From NCBI RefSeq assembly GCF_014268935.2, contig NZ_JABWRJ020000001.1:1550001-1614000 (forward strand): a stretch of DNA of 64,000 bases. The letters run 5' to 3'. Below are positions 37,517 to 46,695 of this stretch, piece after piece (the stretch's first letter is position 1; each line of letters starts with the position of its first letter). The notes below the pieces were generated by a model. That model made no database searches. It saw nothing but the letters and a program-made list of their open reading frames with translations, and was not told the DNA's origin. Source of the DNA: Pseudomonas peradeniyensis (GTDB lineage Bacteria; Pseudomonadota; Gammaproteobacteria; Pseudomonadales; Pseudomonadaceae). The position numbers and the translations under genes are program-made.

Positions 37517-38413
37517 TCACACCGCGTCCGGATATGCCTCACGCAGGCTGTCCCCCAACCAACCCATGAACCACAACGCATCGGCACTCGGCGGCTGCGC
37601 TGGCGTCAGCAACTGGTAGCTTTCCAGCGCCACGGCTTGTTCCACGCAGCGCACCAGGCTGCCTTCGCGCAGCTCCCGCGCCACCAGTACCTCGGTGGCC
37701 AGGGCAACACCGTGACCGCGCTGGGCCAGGTTCAGCACGATATCGTTGCTGATATGCGAAGTGTCGGCCTTGACCCGCACCCTCAGGCCATTGGCGGCGA
37801 ACCAGCTGTTCCACCAAGTGCCGTCATCAACATGGATCAGCCTGCAGGCGGGCAAGTCCGCAGCGCTCAGCCCCACAGGCAACTGCGCGAGATAGCTCGG
37901 CGCGCAGACGGCGAACACCTTCGGACGGATCAACACCTCACGTACCCCGCTCAGCTCACCCGGCAGACCGAAGGCGATGCCCAGGTCCGCCTGGCGCGCA
38001 TCCACGCTGGTAAAGGTGGCGTTAGGCTCGATGGCGATCCTCAGGTCCGGGCGCAGGCTGCGCAGGGCGTCGATGCGCGGTGTCAGCCAGCGCGAGGCGA
38101 ACGCCGGCACGCAGAGGATCCGCAGCCAGCGCTCGTCTCCCCGTTGTGCCAGGCGCGCACCGGCATCGGCGAGGATCTGCAGTGCTTCGGCTGCGGCCTT
38201 GTAGTAATGGGCGCCGGGCAGGGTGAGGCTCACACCGCGGGGGGAGCGTTCGAGCAGGCGCACGCCCAACCAGGCCTCGAGGTTCTTTACATGCCGACCG
38301 ATCGCCGGCTGGGTCACGTGCAACGCCTGGGAAGCCGCGACATAGCTACCCAGGCGGGCGGCGGCCTCGAAAGCACGCACGGCGTTGAGCGGGGGCAGGC
38401 GGTCTTCGGCCAT
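37517..38413 (-). CDS. LysR-family regulator (GcvA/AmpR-like)
   Basis: A 298-aa regulator. The N-terminal helix-turn-helix covers residues ~6-65, with LNAVRAFEAAARLGSYVAAS and TQPAIGRHVKNLEAWLGVRL. The effector domain contains PDLRIAIEPN and ADLGIAFGLPGE. The pattern is that of the GcvA/AmpR branch. The ATG at 38413 has AGGAG upstream. It is divergent from a beta-lactamase-fold hydrolase with a 121-base shared gap, the arrangement of a LysR gene and its target, as in ampR-ampC. Confidence 0.9.
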   Translation of the reverse strand: MAEDRLPPLNAVRAFEAAARLGSYVAASQALHVTQPAIGRHVKNLEAWLGVRLLERSPRGVSLTLPGAHYYKAAAEALQILADAGARLAQRGDERWLRILCVPAFASRWLTPRIDALRSLRPDLRIAIEPNATFTSVDARQADLGIAFGLPGELSGVREVLIRPKVFAVCAPSYLAQLPVGLSAADLPACRLIHVDDGTWWNSWFAANGLRVRVKADTSHISNDIVLNLAQRGHGVALATEVLVARELREGSLVRCVEQAVALESYQLLTPAQPPSADALWFMGWLGDSLREAYPDAV

Positions 38414-38534
38414 GGGCACGCTCCTGGCTGTTAGTTTTTTTAATAGTGAAGGCAAATTTATTGTGCTTTTCCCGCCCGTTCAAGTTGCCGACACTCGGGG
38501 CGGCGTATTTCCGCGCTTTACGAGGAGCCCTCCG

Positions 38535-39866
38535 ATGCGGCCAACAACAATAAAGAAGTCGTTCAACGGTCTTTCCATCCTGGCCCTGGCGCTCGCCGCC
38601 CTGGCTGGTGCGGCGCAGGCGGCCGACAACAAGGGGGGCTGCGGCGTGCCAGGGCTTGAACCCTGTCCGCAGCCGTTCGACAAGGTGCTGCCGGCTGCCA
38701 GGGATATGCTCACCTGGGACCAGGCCACCCGGGTCGTGGGCTTTCGCAACACTTACCGCCTCTACGGTGGCGATGTCTTCGCCCCGAACGGCGCCACGCC
38801 ATTTCCCTTGCCGCAGGCCAGCCACACGCTGACCGACGTGCAGTATCAGTTGGACGGCAAGACGCACAACCTCGCGCAATACCTGGCCAACCAGAGCGTG
38901 ACCGGCCTGCTGGTGCTCAAGGACGGCAAGATCGCCTACGAATACTACGGCAAGGGCAACACGCCACAGACCTTGTGGACGTCCCGCTCGGTGGCCAAGT
39001 CGGTGGTCAGCGTGCTGGTCGGCATCGCCGTCAAGGAGGGCAAGATCCAGTCGCTGGACGACAGAATCAGCCGCTACGTTCCGGAACTGGAAGGTTCCGA
39101 ATGGCAGGACGTGACCTTGCACCAGCTGTTGCAACACACTTCGGGCGTAATCTGGGACGAGAACTACGCCTCCAAGGATTCGGACTTTTCGCACATGACC
39201 CAGTGTGAGGCCACCGCTGATCCCTATCACTGCGTGCTCGAATTGGTAAGGTCGGTCAAGCGCAAGCCCGGGGTCAAGCCGGGTGAAGTCTGGTCGTACA
39301 ACACCGGTGGCGCCTGGCTGGTCGGTCGGGTGCTGGAGAATGCCACCGGCATGACCATCGCCGAGTATCTGCAAAGTCGGGTGTGGAGCCGCTACGGCAT
39401 GCAACAGGCCGGCGTCTGGCACGCCCTGGTGCCGGGCAAGGTGGACATGGGCGGCCACGGTTTCAATGCCACGCTGCGCGACTGGGGGCGCTTCGGCCAG
39501 TTTGTGCAGAGCGGCGGCCAGCTGCCGGATGGCGAAAAGCTGCTCCCGGACGACTGGATCGCACGTTCGACCCACTGGACCCAAGCCAAGGGATCGGTGA
39601 CGGCCGCAGCGCCCAACGGCCAGTACGGCTACCAGTGGTGGTACAACGCCCCGGCCGCGGACAGCGATGCCGAGCCCAAGCGCACCGCCAACAGCGACAA
39701 GACCTTCTGGGCGCTGGGTATCTTCGGCCAGAGCATCGCCATCAACCCGACGGAGCATCTGGTGGTGGTGCAATGGTCAACCTGGAAGAACGCCGAGAGC
39801 CCCAGCTCGCTGTATGACGAGCAGGCGGTGTTCGTCAATGCGGTGGGCAAGGCATTGAGCCATTGA
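38535..39866 (+). CDS. Exported serine hydrolase, class C beta-lactamase fold
   Basis: A 443-aa protein with a signal peptide ending in AGAAQAAD (about residue 30). It carries the SxxK motif in SRSVAKSVVSVLVGIAV near residue 155 and the YxN motif in SYNTGGAWLVGR near 255. Overall it resembles the 6-aminohexanoate-dimer-hydrolase/EstB group, so it may be an esterase or amidase rather than a true beta-lactamase. The start at 38535 follows GAGGAG. It is divergent from, and probably controlled by, the LysR gene. The third lactamase motif (KTG-like) is not obvious. Confidence 0.85.
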   Translation: MRPTTIKKSFNGLSILALALAALAGAAQAADNKGGCGVPGLEPCPQPFDKVLPAARDMLTWDQATRVVGFRNTYRLYGGDVFAPNGATPFPLPQASHTLTDVQYQLDGKTHNLAQYLANQSVTGLLVLKDGKIAYEYYGKGNTPQTLWTSRSVAKSVVSVLVGIAVKEGKIQSLDDRISRYVPELEGSEWQDVTLHQLLQHTSGVIWDENYASKDSDFSHMTQCEATADPYHCVLELVRSVKRKPGVKPGEVWSYNTGGAWLVGRVLENATGMTIAEYLQSRVWSRYGMQQAGVWHALVPGKVDMGGHGFNATLRDWGRFGQFVQSGGQLPDGEKLLPDDWIARSTHWTQAKGSVTAAAPNGQYGYQWWYNAPAADSDAEPKRTANSDKTFWALGIFGQSIAINPTEHLVVVQWSTWKNAESPSSLYDEQAVFVNAVGKALSH

Positions 39867-39905
39867 CGCAAGGCCAGGGCAGGGCGCCGGGACGCGCCTT
39901 GCCGT

Positions 39906-41513
39906 TCACACGCGAAACCGCGACACACTCGCCTGCATGCCCTGGGCAATCTCGCCCAGGCGCTGCGCCGCCGACGCCAGCTGCCGCGTGGTGTCGGTAC
40001 TGTCCCGCGACATGCGGGCAATCAGCTCGACCTGCTGCGCCACCTCCTGGCTGGCCTTGGTCTGTTCGCCGATGGTCTGCGAGATCTCCTCGACCACCGA
40101 GGCGGCGCGGCGCGCCCCTTCACGAATCTGCTGGATCGACGCGCCGGCCTGGGTGGCCAGCTCCACCCCGGCGCGTACTCGGGTGACGCCAGTCTGCATG
40201 CTGTCCACGGCATTGCCGGTGCTGTGGCGGATGCGCTCGATCATGTCGGCGATTTCCCGGGTCGACTGCGCCGTGCGCCCGGCCAGGCCGCGCACCTCGT
40301 CGGCCACCACCGCGAAGCCGCGTCCGGCATCGCCGGCGCGGGCCGCCTCGATGGCCGCGTTGAGGGCCAGCAGGTTGGTCTGCTCGGCGATGGTGTTGAT
40401 CACCTGGATGATCGAGTAGATCTCCTCGGAACTCTGGCCCAGCACGGTGATGGTCTCGGAGGAGCGGTTGACCGCCTCGTCGATCCCCTGCATGCCGCCG
40501 ACCACGCTGAGGATGACCTCGCCGCCGTCGCTGGCCAGGCGCTCGGACTGGCCGGAGATGGACTGCGCATCCCGGGCGTGCTCGGCGATCTGCGCCAGGT
40601 TGGCGATCATCTGCTCGGTGGCCGAGGCCATGCTCACGGCGCTGTCGGACTGCTGGCTGGTGCGTTCCACCAGGCTGCTGGAGGCCTGGCCCAGTTCGTC
40701 GGCCACCTCGCGCAGCAGCAGGTTTTCCTCGTGGATCGCCTTGATCATGTTGCCCAGGCTGTCGCGCATGTCGGCCAGCGAGCGCAGCAGGTGCCCGGTC
40801 TCGTCGCGATCATGGACCTGGATCTGGGTGGTGAGGTCGCCCTGGGCGATGCGTTCGGCTACCGCCATGGTCTGGCTCAGGGGGCGCAGGATCGAGCGCA
40901 GCAGCAGGACGGTGCACAGCGCCAGGACCAGGGTGGCCAGGATCATCCCGCCCACCAGCACGGCGATGCCCTGGTGCAGGGTGGCGGTGCTCTGCTCGCG
41001 GCTCTTGTCGGCGTTGCCGGCGATCAGGTCGCTGAGGGTACTGTTGCGCTGCTCCAGCTCCTTGAACGCCGCGACGAAGGCCGGCAACTGCGTCTGAGCC
41101 TGCTCGGGGGATTTCAATGCCAGCTGGATGATCGAGGTGGCGCTGGCGATGTACTGCTCCAGCAACGGCCCCAGATCGCTGATGGCCTGGTGCAGATCGG
41201 CGTCCAGAGGCAGTTCGAGATTGCTTTGCACGACACTGCGGAACCACTTGGCGTGCTCGTCGAGGTCGGCCAGCACCTGGTTGGCGGTGTCCGTGTCGCC
41301 CGGCTTGACCAGCAGGGCGGCCAGCACGTCGGCGCGCAGCGCGTCGTGCATCATGTCGCCTTCCATGTGATTGCGCAGGGCGGCCATGCTGTCCTCGCTG
41401 CGCTTGAGTGCCTGGTTCTGGTCATGCTCGGCGAGCAGGCCGCTACCGCCGAGCAACAGCGCGGCGAGGATGCTGACCAGACCGAACCCGATGGTTTTCT
41501 GGCGAATGTCCAT
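39906..41513 (-). CDS. Methyl-accepting chemotaxis protein
   Basis: A 535-aa receptor. A membrane span lies at residues ~8-28, followed by a periplasmic four-helix-bundle domain (~30-185), a second span (~187-207), a HAMP domain (~208-262) and a cytoplasmic signalling domain. The signalling domain has the conserved hairpin tip [20 protein letters not shown] and [15 protein letters not shown]. The small all-helical sensor domain gives no clue to the ligand. It converges with the serine hydrolase gene and has no partner genes. Confidence 0.95.
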   Translation of the reverse strand: MDIRQKTIGFGLVSILAALLLGGSGLLAEHDQNQALKRSEDSMAALRNHMEGDMMHDALRADVLAALLVKPGDTDTANQVLADLDEHAKWFRSVVQSNLELPLDADLHQAISDLGPLLEQYIASATSIIQLALKSPEQAQTQLPAFVAAFKELEQRNSTLSDLIAGNADKSREQSTATLHQGIAVLVGGMILATLVLALCTVLLLRSILRPLSQTMAVAERIAQGDLTTQIQVHDRDETGHLLRSLADMRDSLGNMIKAIHEENLLLREVADELGQASSSLVERTSQQSDSAVSMASATEQMIANLAQIAEHARDAQSISGQSERLASDGGEVILSVVGGMQGIDEAVNRSSETITVLGQSSEEIYSIIQVINTIAEQTNLLALNAAIEAARAGDAGRGFAVVADEVRGLAGRTAQSTREIADMIERIRHSTGNAVDSMQTGVTRVRAGVELATQAGASIQQIREGARRAASVVEEISQTIGEQTKASQEVAQQVELIARMSRDSTDTTRQLASAAQRLGEIAQGMQASVSRFRV

Positions 41514-41644
41514 TTCGAACAGGCTCCGTGGGGTAGGTCAGGTGAGCATAGATGGCTGGCCGGGCGATGCACGGGGCATTGCGGTCGGGGAGTGCGCATG
41601 ATTACGATCAAGGCGGCCATCACCACCGGTATTGAGCGCGACCG

Positions 41645-41838
41645 GCGTGGAAGGACGCGCTGATCTTCGTCCGCCTGGTGGGCCTGGGTGAGCACGGCCA
41701 CGCACTGGGCATGGCGCTGGCCGGGGTGCTGGGGATGGCGGTGGCGATCATCTACGACTTCTTCCCGATCCCGGGCGACTAGGACAAGGTTGTGTTCCTG
41801 ACCCTGACCACCTGGTCGCACATGATGGCGCAGATGTC
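41645..41838 (+). pseudogene. Fragment related to the membrane protein at 62102-62764
   Basis: The 403-base gap between the chemotaxis receptor and the Rhs gene holds a plus-strand frame with an internal TAG at 41780-41782. Its translation contains GHALGMALAGVLGMAVAIIY, then DFFPIPGD and, after the stop, TTWSHMMAQM. This aligns clearly with the C-terminal part of the membrane protein at 62102-62764 (HALSTFLGAAAGLTIALRY, DFFPIPGDD, VTWSYSMAQL). There is no start or full N-terminus, so it is a decayed paralogue. Confidence 0.7.
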
Positions 41839-41916
41839 GCCTTCGAGCGCGCCAGGGCCAGGAGGGCGCGACACGCAACCACGGGAAAAGCGGGCATTTG
41901 TTGAGGCACAGCACGA

Positions 41917-42744
41917 TCAGGTGTTTTGGGGGGCTATGGTGTCTGCATAGCTTGGGGGAGGGGGCTCTGGGTGAGTAGTGTTACTACGAATTGAGTTATT
42001 CATATTACTGTTGGCTCCAGTATCAGCGGCCGATAATGAAATGGTTTGTACGCCTTCAGGGGTTGTAACCGCCGCTCCCACCGCTGTACGCACACTCGCA
42101 TCTAACGGCGTGGGGGTGACCAAGCTGGAAAGTCGATTAACACCCCAGTTTATATCGAGTAGCGTATTCAGATCTTCTTCAGTGTATATGTATCCTGTAG
42201 CACGACTGTAATCGCTAGCGCGGATAAGGTCCGCAACTTTTTTGGGTATGCTTTTTATGAGTTTTATTTCAGATTTACTTAATTTATCTTTTTTGGCGAT
42301 CGCCTTCCAGTTTGGAAACTGACTAAAAAAATCCTGTTCAAGCGCACGCGGACTAAGACTTACATTATATATACGAATATTGATATCCCGGATTGGGATA
42401 CGCCCAGAGTCATCCCTGTAGTTGACAGGGTCGTTTCGGCAGTAAGCATATGCATTAATTCCACCCTTTCCGAATGGACTCAACCTGTCAGGCGAAACAA
42501 AACGCATCAGCGATGCAATAAATGCACGATGGCCATTCCCCAACAGGTAATGTCCTATCAGTGGTGTTCTTGGATAGCCATCATACCCAAGGTGCATGCT
42601 TGAAAGCTTGTCAGTGGGATCGTATCCAAACGGGGTATAGGCAATGCAATGACCACTTCCGGTGCCGAGCCCCCGCAATATGGATTTTTGTCGATCAATC
42701 ACCAGATGCCTGGTACATGTGCATACGCTTGACTTATCGATCAT
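41917..42744 (-). CDS. Orphan RHS-repeat-associated core protein with variable C-terminus
   Basis: A 275-aa protein. Residues ~30-115 carry the Rhs core signature: YTPFGYD, then GHYLLGNGHRAFIASLMRFV followed by SPDRLSPFGKGGINAYAYCR and NDPVNYRDDSGR. After this hallmark the remaining ~155 residues are an unmatched domain with a Ser/Pro/Thr-rich end. In large Rhs proteins this position holds the toxin tip. Here the long repeat scaffold is missing, so it is either an orphan cassette or a small stand-alone family common in Pseudomonas. The ATG at 42744 has a strong AGGAGGG. Base composition of the C-terminal part is AT-rich compared with neighbours. No clear immunity gene follows. Confidence 0.8.
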   Translation of the reverse strand: MIDKSSVCTCTRHLVIDRQKSILRGLGTGSGHCIAYTPFGYDPTDKLSSMHLGYDGYPRTPLIGHYLLGNGHRAFIASLMRFVSPDRLSPFGKGGINAYAYCRNDPVNYRDDSGRIPIRDINIRIYNVSLSPRALEQDFFSQFPNWKAIAKKDKLSKSEIKLIKSIPKKVADLIRASDYSRATGYIYTEEDLNTLLDINWGVNRLSSLVTPTPLDASVRTAVGAAVTTPEGVQTISLSAADTGANSNMNNSIRSNTTHPEPPPPSYADTIAPQNT

Positions 42745-42821
42745 ATGCCCTCCTAAGCGCGTCATCCGACGTCTGAGACCAGATTGCAACTGGCATGATG
42801 GTACTGCAACTGGCAAAAATG

Positions 42822-43124
42822 TCAGGTATCACTATCGATGAGAATACAGAACGTTGCTTTGCCCGTGGCGTCGTAGGAGTCGACGCCTTCCAGGCGCTCG
42901 CCATTGAAGTCGGTGGCGCGGATCGTTACCTCGACTAAGGCCTTGGTGGCCGCGCCAGCGCCGACGAATTCCATGGCGGCCGGGCAGGGCGAATTTCTTG
43001 CGCAGTTCCTCGATCTTGATGTGCAGGCAGTGGCGCGATTGCGGGCAGGCAGAACCGATAGTGGAGAGTTTGGCGAACCCCGCCAGGGCAGGCGTACCGA
43101 GGGTGGGCTGTTTATATAACTCAA
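42822..43124 (-). pseudogene. Frameshifted small gene upstream of the Rhs gene
   Basis: The C-terminal ~50 codons (EFVGAGAATKALVEVTIRAT, then DFNGERLEGVDSYD) look like real protein. The matching N-terminal part lies in another frame (HCLHIKIEELRKKFALP), with the switch near 42970-42985. I therefore read this as one small gene broken by a frameshift. The family is not recognised. It is on the same strand as the Rhs gene, 77 bases upstream of it. Confidence 0.4.
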
Positions 43125-43150
43125 CTAAATAGTCATTTAGTTGAGTTATA
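43115..43150. repeat. 16-bp perfect inverted repeat
   Basis: TATAACTCAACTAAAT at 43115-43130 is followed by a four-base spacer and its exact complement at 43135-43150. It is AT-rich, lacks a T-run and sits in a gap before the secreted protein gene. It looks more like an operator for a dimeric or tetrameric regulator, or a mobile-element end, than a terminator. Confidence 0.6.
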
Positions 43151-43270
43151 ATTTACGATTATCAATAGCCGGACAGGGTACACAGACGTGTTGCAGAAGC
43201 CTGCCGACCACGTGAAGTTTGCGCCCAGTTCACATACCCTGAAAAACCATCAAAGGAATGAGACATCTCC

Positions 43271-44008
43271 ATGCGTGGACTCACCGTAATACCGCTGTTG
43301 TTTGCGCCCATGATCGCTTGGGGCGACTGTACGCAGCACCTGCAAACCTGGGCCCAGCACCTGCATCCAACCTTGAAGCTCGCCAGCGAGTTTGCGGTCT
43401 GCAAGGTCAATCCCGCAGACGCCAACCAGGTACTGGCAGCCTTGCCGTTGATGGTGAACGTCGATGAATACGGGCAAGGCGATTACGGCCTGGATGTGCT
43501 GGTGGCCGATGCCGCCGGCGGCAAGGTCATTGCCCACAGCTACCAGGAGGCTGCGATCGTCTCCGACGCGGTGCAGTTTTCAGGCCTGATGCTGGACACG
43601 GCGCGTTATCAGATTGCGCCTGGGCTGCGGGCATTTGGCGTGCGCATTCGTCATACAGGCTCGTCGCGGGTCAATCCGTTCAGCAGCGAAACCCTGAGTC
43701 TCTATGTGAACGACAGCTCGCAATTGCGCCAGGTCATGGACGGCCTGGTTGTTAGCAATGGCCACGGCGAATGGGATGGTGCCTGCGCCGGTGAGTTCGG
43801 CGAAACAAAGCGGACACTGGCGATTGGCAAACCTGGCAAGGAGGGTTTCAGCAGGTTGCGAGTGACCGAGATCACGACCGGAAGTCGGAGCGTTGTGAAA
43901 GGCGTTGATGACTGTGAGGAAATCGAGAGCAGTTCGACGACGAAGACGTTCAACCTTGAATATGACGGCAGTCGGTATGGGGTGCCGAAGGAATTGACGT
44001 TCCAGTGA
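43271..44008 (+). CDS. Secreted protein of unknown function
   Basis: A 245-aa protein beginning with a signal peptide (MRGLTVIPLLFAPMIAWGDC; likely cleavage after Trp-Gly or nearby). The mature part has no recognised domain and contains at least four cysteines, so it may form disulfides in the periplasm or outside the cell. It stands alone between the inverted repeat and the defence genes. I do not recognise a family. Confidence 0.75.
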   Translation: MRGLTVIPLLFAPMIAWGDCTQHLQTWAQHLHPTLKLASEFAVCKVNPADANQVLAALPLMVNVDEYGQGDYGLDVLVADAAGGKVIAHSYQEAAIVSDAVQFSGLMLDTARYQIAPGLRAFGVRIRHTGSSRVNPFSSETLSLYVNDSSQLRQVMDGLVVSNGHGEWDGACAGEFGETKRTLAIGKPGKEGFSRLRVTEITTGSRSVVKGVDDCEEIESSSTTKTFNLEYDGSRYGVPKELTFQ

Positions 44009-44385
44009 TCTGGGTTGGCGACGGGGCTTTGATGGAGACTGAAATCTGGCCTCCCTCTGGGCGTGATGCTCAATACGAACATACGCATAATGTATATTAT
44101 GTTAAATTGCGTATTATGAATGTGGTTTGCGTCTGCCAGATCACGCTCGAGCTGCCGACGCCATCTCGACAACTGCTTGCGAATGCGGGAATTCGGCACT
44201 TTCCACATGAAACTCGTACGGCCAGCCGGAAAATTCGTCTAAATTTGAAACAGTCTCTCCAAAAAAAGCGCAAATTCGAAACCCTCTCCTTGCTACTGCG
44301 CGAATTTGGAGTCCTACAGGCCCTCAGCTAGAGTCCAAACATCCGCCTCTGGCAACCCGCCCTATGCCACCACAAGGAAGAGGCT
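44009..44385. other. Upstream region of the defence gene pair
   Basis: This 377-base gap is AT-rich in its middle and should contain the promoter for the nuclease gene. Two dyads are visible: CATAAT/ATTATG around 44085-44101, and CAAATTCG (44271-44278) with its complement at 44301-44308 across 22 bases. A GGAAGAGG ribosome site precedes the nuclease ATG. No other gene could be supported. Confidence 0.4.
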
Positions 44386-46695
44386 ATGCAGATCCAGTAC
44401 CTGGAGATCGCGAACTTCCGCAAGCTCCTGTCTGTTCGAATCGACCTGGCAAGCACCACTAGCCTTCTGGTCGGCGCTAACAACAGCGGTAAGTCATCCG
44501 CTATGTTAGCGCTACGCAAGTTCCTGCTTTCAAAAGCGACGGTATTCCGTCTCCAGGATCTGACGCTTTCCCACCTCGCAGTTATTGACGCCATTGGCGC
44601 CGATTGGGAGGCTTCGGATGAAACCCTTGAGACACCCACGGCTAATGAGTGGTCCCACTGGTTACCCACCCTCGATCTCTGGGTGGAAGCTTCGCAAGGC
44701 GAATTGCACTACATCCGTGACCTTATCCCTAATTTCGCCTGGAAAGGCGGTCATGTGGGAATGCGCTTCCGACTCGAGCCAAAGGACATGGCCAAGCTCT
44801 TTACCGACTACCGGAAGGAGCGAACCCGCGTGAAGATGCTGCAGCAGGAGATAGCGAAGCAGACCGAGGAAGGAAAGACTCCGCCTACCCTGCCCCTTTG
44901 GCCGCAAAGTCTTCACGATTACCTCAACAGGCGCCTGGGAGCAATGTTCACAGTTTGTTGGTATCGCCTAGACCCATCGAAGCTCGATGCGCCAGATACC
45001 AAAACGCGCCATGCCAATCTGCAACCACTGTCCGCGACTGCGGTGCCGCTGGAGGCCAACCCGCTGACTGACCTGATACGCGTGCACGAAATCAACGCCC
45101 AGCGGGGCTTTGGAGATAGCGCGGAAGAATCTGTCACTGAAGGCAGAGGTGGCTCTGGGAAACGACTGACAGAACAATTACGCGCTTACTACAACCGCCA
45201 CCTTGATCCGGGCGACAGCCCTGATTTATCCGACCTCGAGGCGCTGACAGCTATTCAGGCTGCGCAGTCTGCGTTCGATTCCCGGCTCACCTCAAGCTTT
45301 GCTCCTGCTCTCATTGAGCTCGCGGGCCTGGGGTACCCGAATCACTCTGACCCCGCCATTAGGGTGGAGACGCGGCTGTCGCCTACTGACGGGATGAACC
45401 ATGAGGCAGCGGTGTTGTTCGAGTTGGACTCAGTCGCCGGCGCGCCAGGCGCACCTCTCATGCGCTTGCCCGAAACCTCAAACGGACTGGGTTACCAGAA
45501 CCTGATCTCGATGATTTTCCAGTTGATGGCGTTTCGGGACGACTGGCTGAAAAAGTACAAAAATACCGAGGAGCAAACTGACGTAGGGGTTGAGCCAATC
45601 CACCTGGTGCTGATTGAAGAGCCTGAAGCTCACCTTCACGTCCAGGTGCAGCAGGCATTTATCAAGCATGCGTATCATGTCCTGTGTAACGACCCGCTAC
45701 TGACGAGGTATCCAAGGCTGAAAACCCAGATGGTCGTCAGCTCTCACTCGAGTCACGTTGCCCATGAGACGGAGTATGCGAATTTACGCTACTTCCGTCG
45801 GCTGCCAGCGGGGATGGCCGGTGTGCCGGTGCCGGTATCGACTGTCTCCAATCTGAGCACGGTGTTCGGTCAGCGGAACCCGCATAGGCAGACGAAGGAG
45901 TTTGTAACCCGATACCTCAGGGCTCAACATGCTGACCTCTTCTTCGCCGACGCCGTCATCCTGGTTGAAGGTGCTGCGGAGAGAATGATGCTGCCGCATT
46001 TCCTGCGCAACCACTTCCCTTTCCTTGATCGTTGCTACATTACCATCCTGGATATCGGAGGCAGTCATGCGCATCGCCTGCGGCCTTTGGTCGATGCGCT
46101 GGGTATTGTGACATTGGTGATCACAGATCTTGACGCCGGCCTCAAGAAATCAGCAGTACCGGTTAAACGCAAAGCAAAACAGGAAACCAACAACCCTACC
46201 CTGCGCAACTGGGCCAAGGCCCAGAAGATTGGGCACGACGTCGACACGTTGTTGGATCTGGATGATGAGACAAAGTCCCAACAGATAGACGACCTGTTCG
46301 GGATCCGGATCGCGTACCAGACTCCAATTGCCGTTCGATTGCCCAGCAACGAAACCGAAGCTGAGGCGCTGCCCAATACCTTTGAGGACAGCCTGGTACT
46401 GAGCAATGTTCAGCACTTCGCAAAAAAGAAGGGTCAAGGGTTGACCAAAGCTTTCGCGGCAGCCCTGCGACAGTCGCAGACCGCAGATGACCTCGGCAAA
46501 GCCTTGTTCGACGCGCTCAGGGATGGCGACAAAGCGAAGTTCGCCTTGCAGGTGTTAGGTGACCCGGATTTCGCGAAACTGACGGTTCCAGAATACATTC
46601 GTGAAGGGCTCTTCTGGTTGGAAACCAAGCTCAAGAAGAAAAGTAAAGAGCTGTTGATTGTCCCAACAGCCAGCATCGAGGTGACAGAGGGATGA
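44386..46695 (+). CDS. OLD-family ATP-dependent nuclease with TOPRIM domain (GajA-like)
   Basis: A 769-aa protein. The N-terminal ABC-type ATPase has Walker A GANNSGKS at residues 30-37 and Walker B LVLIEEPEAHLH near 408. The C-terminal TOPRIM nuclease has VILVEGAAER with Glu528 and the DxD motif at 581-583. This is the class 2 OLD architecture, which pairs with a UvrD-type helicase in Gabija anti-phage systems. It overlaps the helicase gene by four bases (ATGA). It is longer than the founding Gabija GajA (about 580 aa), with extra sequence between the Walker motifs (~115-300) and at the end. Gabija or a close variant is inferred from domains and pairing. Confidence 0.85.
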   Translation: MQIQYLEIANFRKLLSVRIDLASTTSLLVGANNSGKSSAMLALRKFLLSKATVFRLQDLTLSHLAVIDAIGADWEASDETLETPTANEWSHWLPTLDLWVEASQGELHYIRDLIPNFAWKGGHVGMRFRLEPKDMAKLFTDYRKERTRVKMLQQEIAKQTEEGKTPPTLPLWPQSLHDYLNRRLGAMFTVCWYRLDPSKLDAPDTKTRHANLQPLSATAVPLEANPLTDLIRVHEINAQRGFGDSAEESVTEGRGGSGKRLTEQLRAYYNRHLDPGDSPDLSDLEALTAIQAAQSAFDSRLTSSFAPALIELAGLGYPNHSDPAIRVETRLSPTDGMNHEAAVLFELDSVAGAPGAPLMRLPETSNGLGYQNLISMIFQLMAFRDDWLKKYKNTEEQTDVGVEPIHLVLIEEPEAHLHVQVQQAFIKHAYHVLCNDPLLTRYPRLKTQMVVSSHSSHVAHETEYANLRYFRRLPAGMAGVPVPVSTVSNLSTVFGQRNPHRQTKEFVTRYLRAQHADLFFADAVILVEGAAERMMLPHFLRNHFPFLDRCYITILDIGGSHAHRLRPLVDALGIVTLVITDLDAGLKKSAVPVKRKAKQETNNPTLRNWAKAQKIGHDVDTLLDLDDETKSQQIDDLFGIRIAYQTPIAVRLPSNETEAEALPNTFEDSLVLSNVQHFAKKKGQGLTKAFAAALRQSQTADDLGKALFDALRDGDKAKFALQVLGDPDFAKLTVPEYIREGLFWLETKLKKKSKELLIVPTASIEVTEG

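Noticed and set aside
38535..39866. Annotating the serine hydrolase as AmpC beta-lactamase
   Set aside because: SxxK and YxN are present, but the KTG-like motif is not clear, and the overall pattern fits the esterase/amidase relatives of class C enzymes better.
43702..44208. Minus-strand frame opposite the secreted protein, beginning MWKVPNSRIRKQ
   Set aside because: The first ~35 residues look basic and protein-like, but the rest is antisense to the secreted protein gene and no ribosome site is seen.
44009..44385. Riboswitch or small RNA before the defence genes
   Set aside because: Only short dyads are visible; no conserved riboswitch core or terminator could be recognised.
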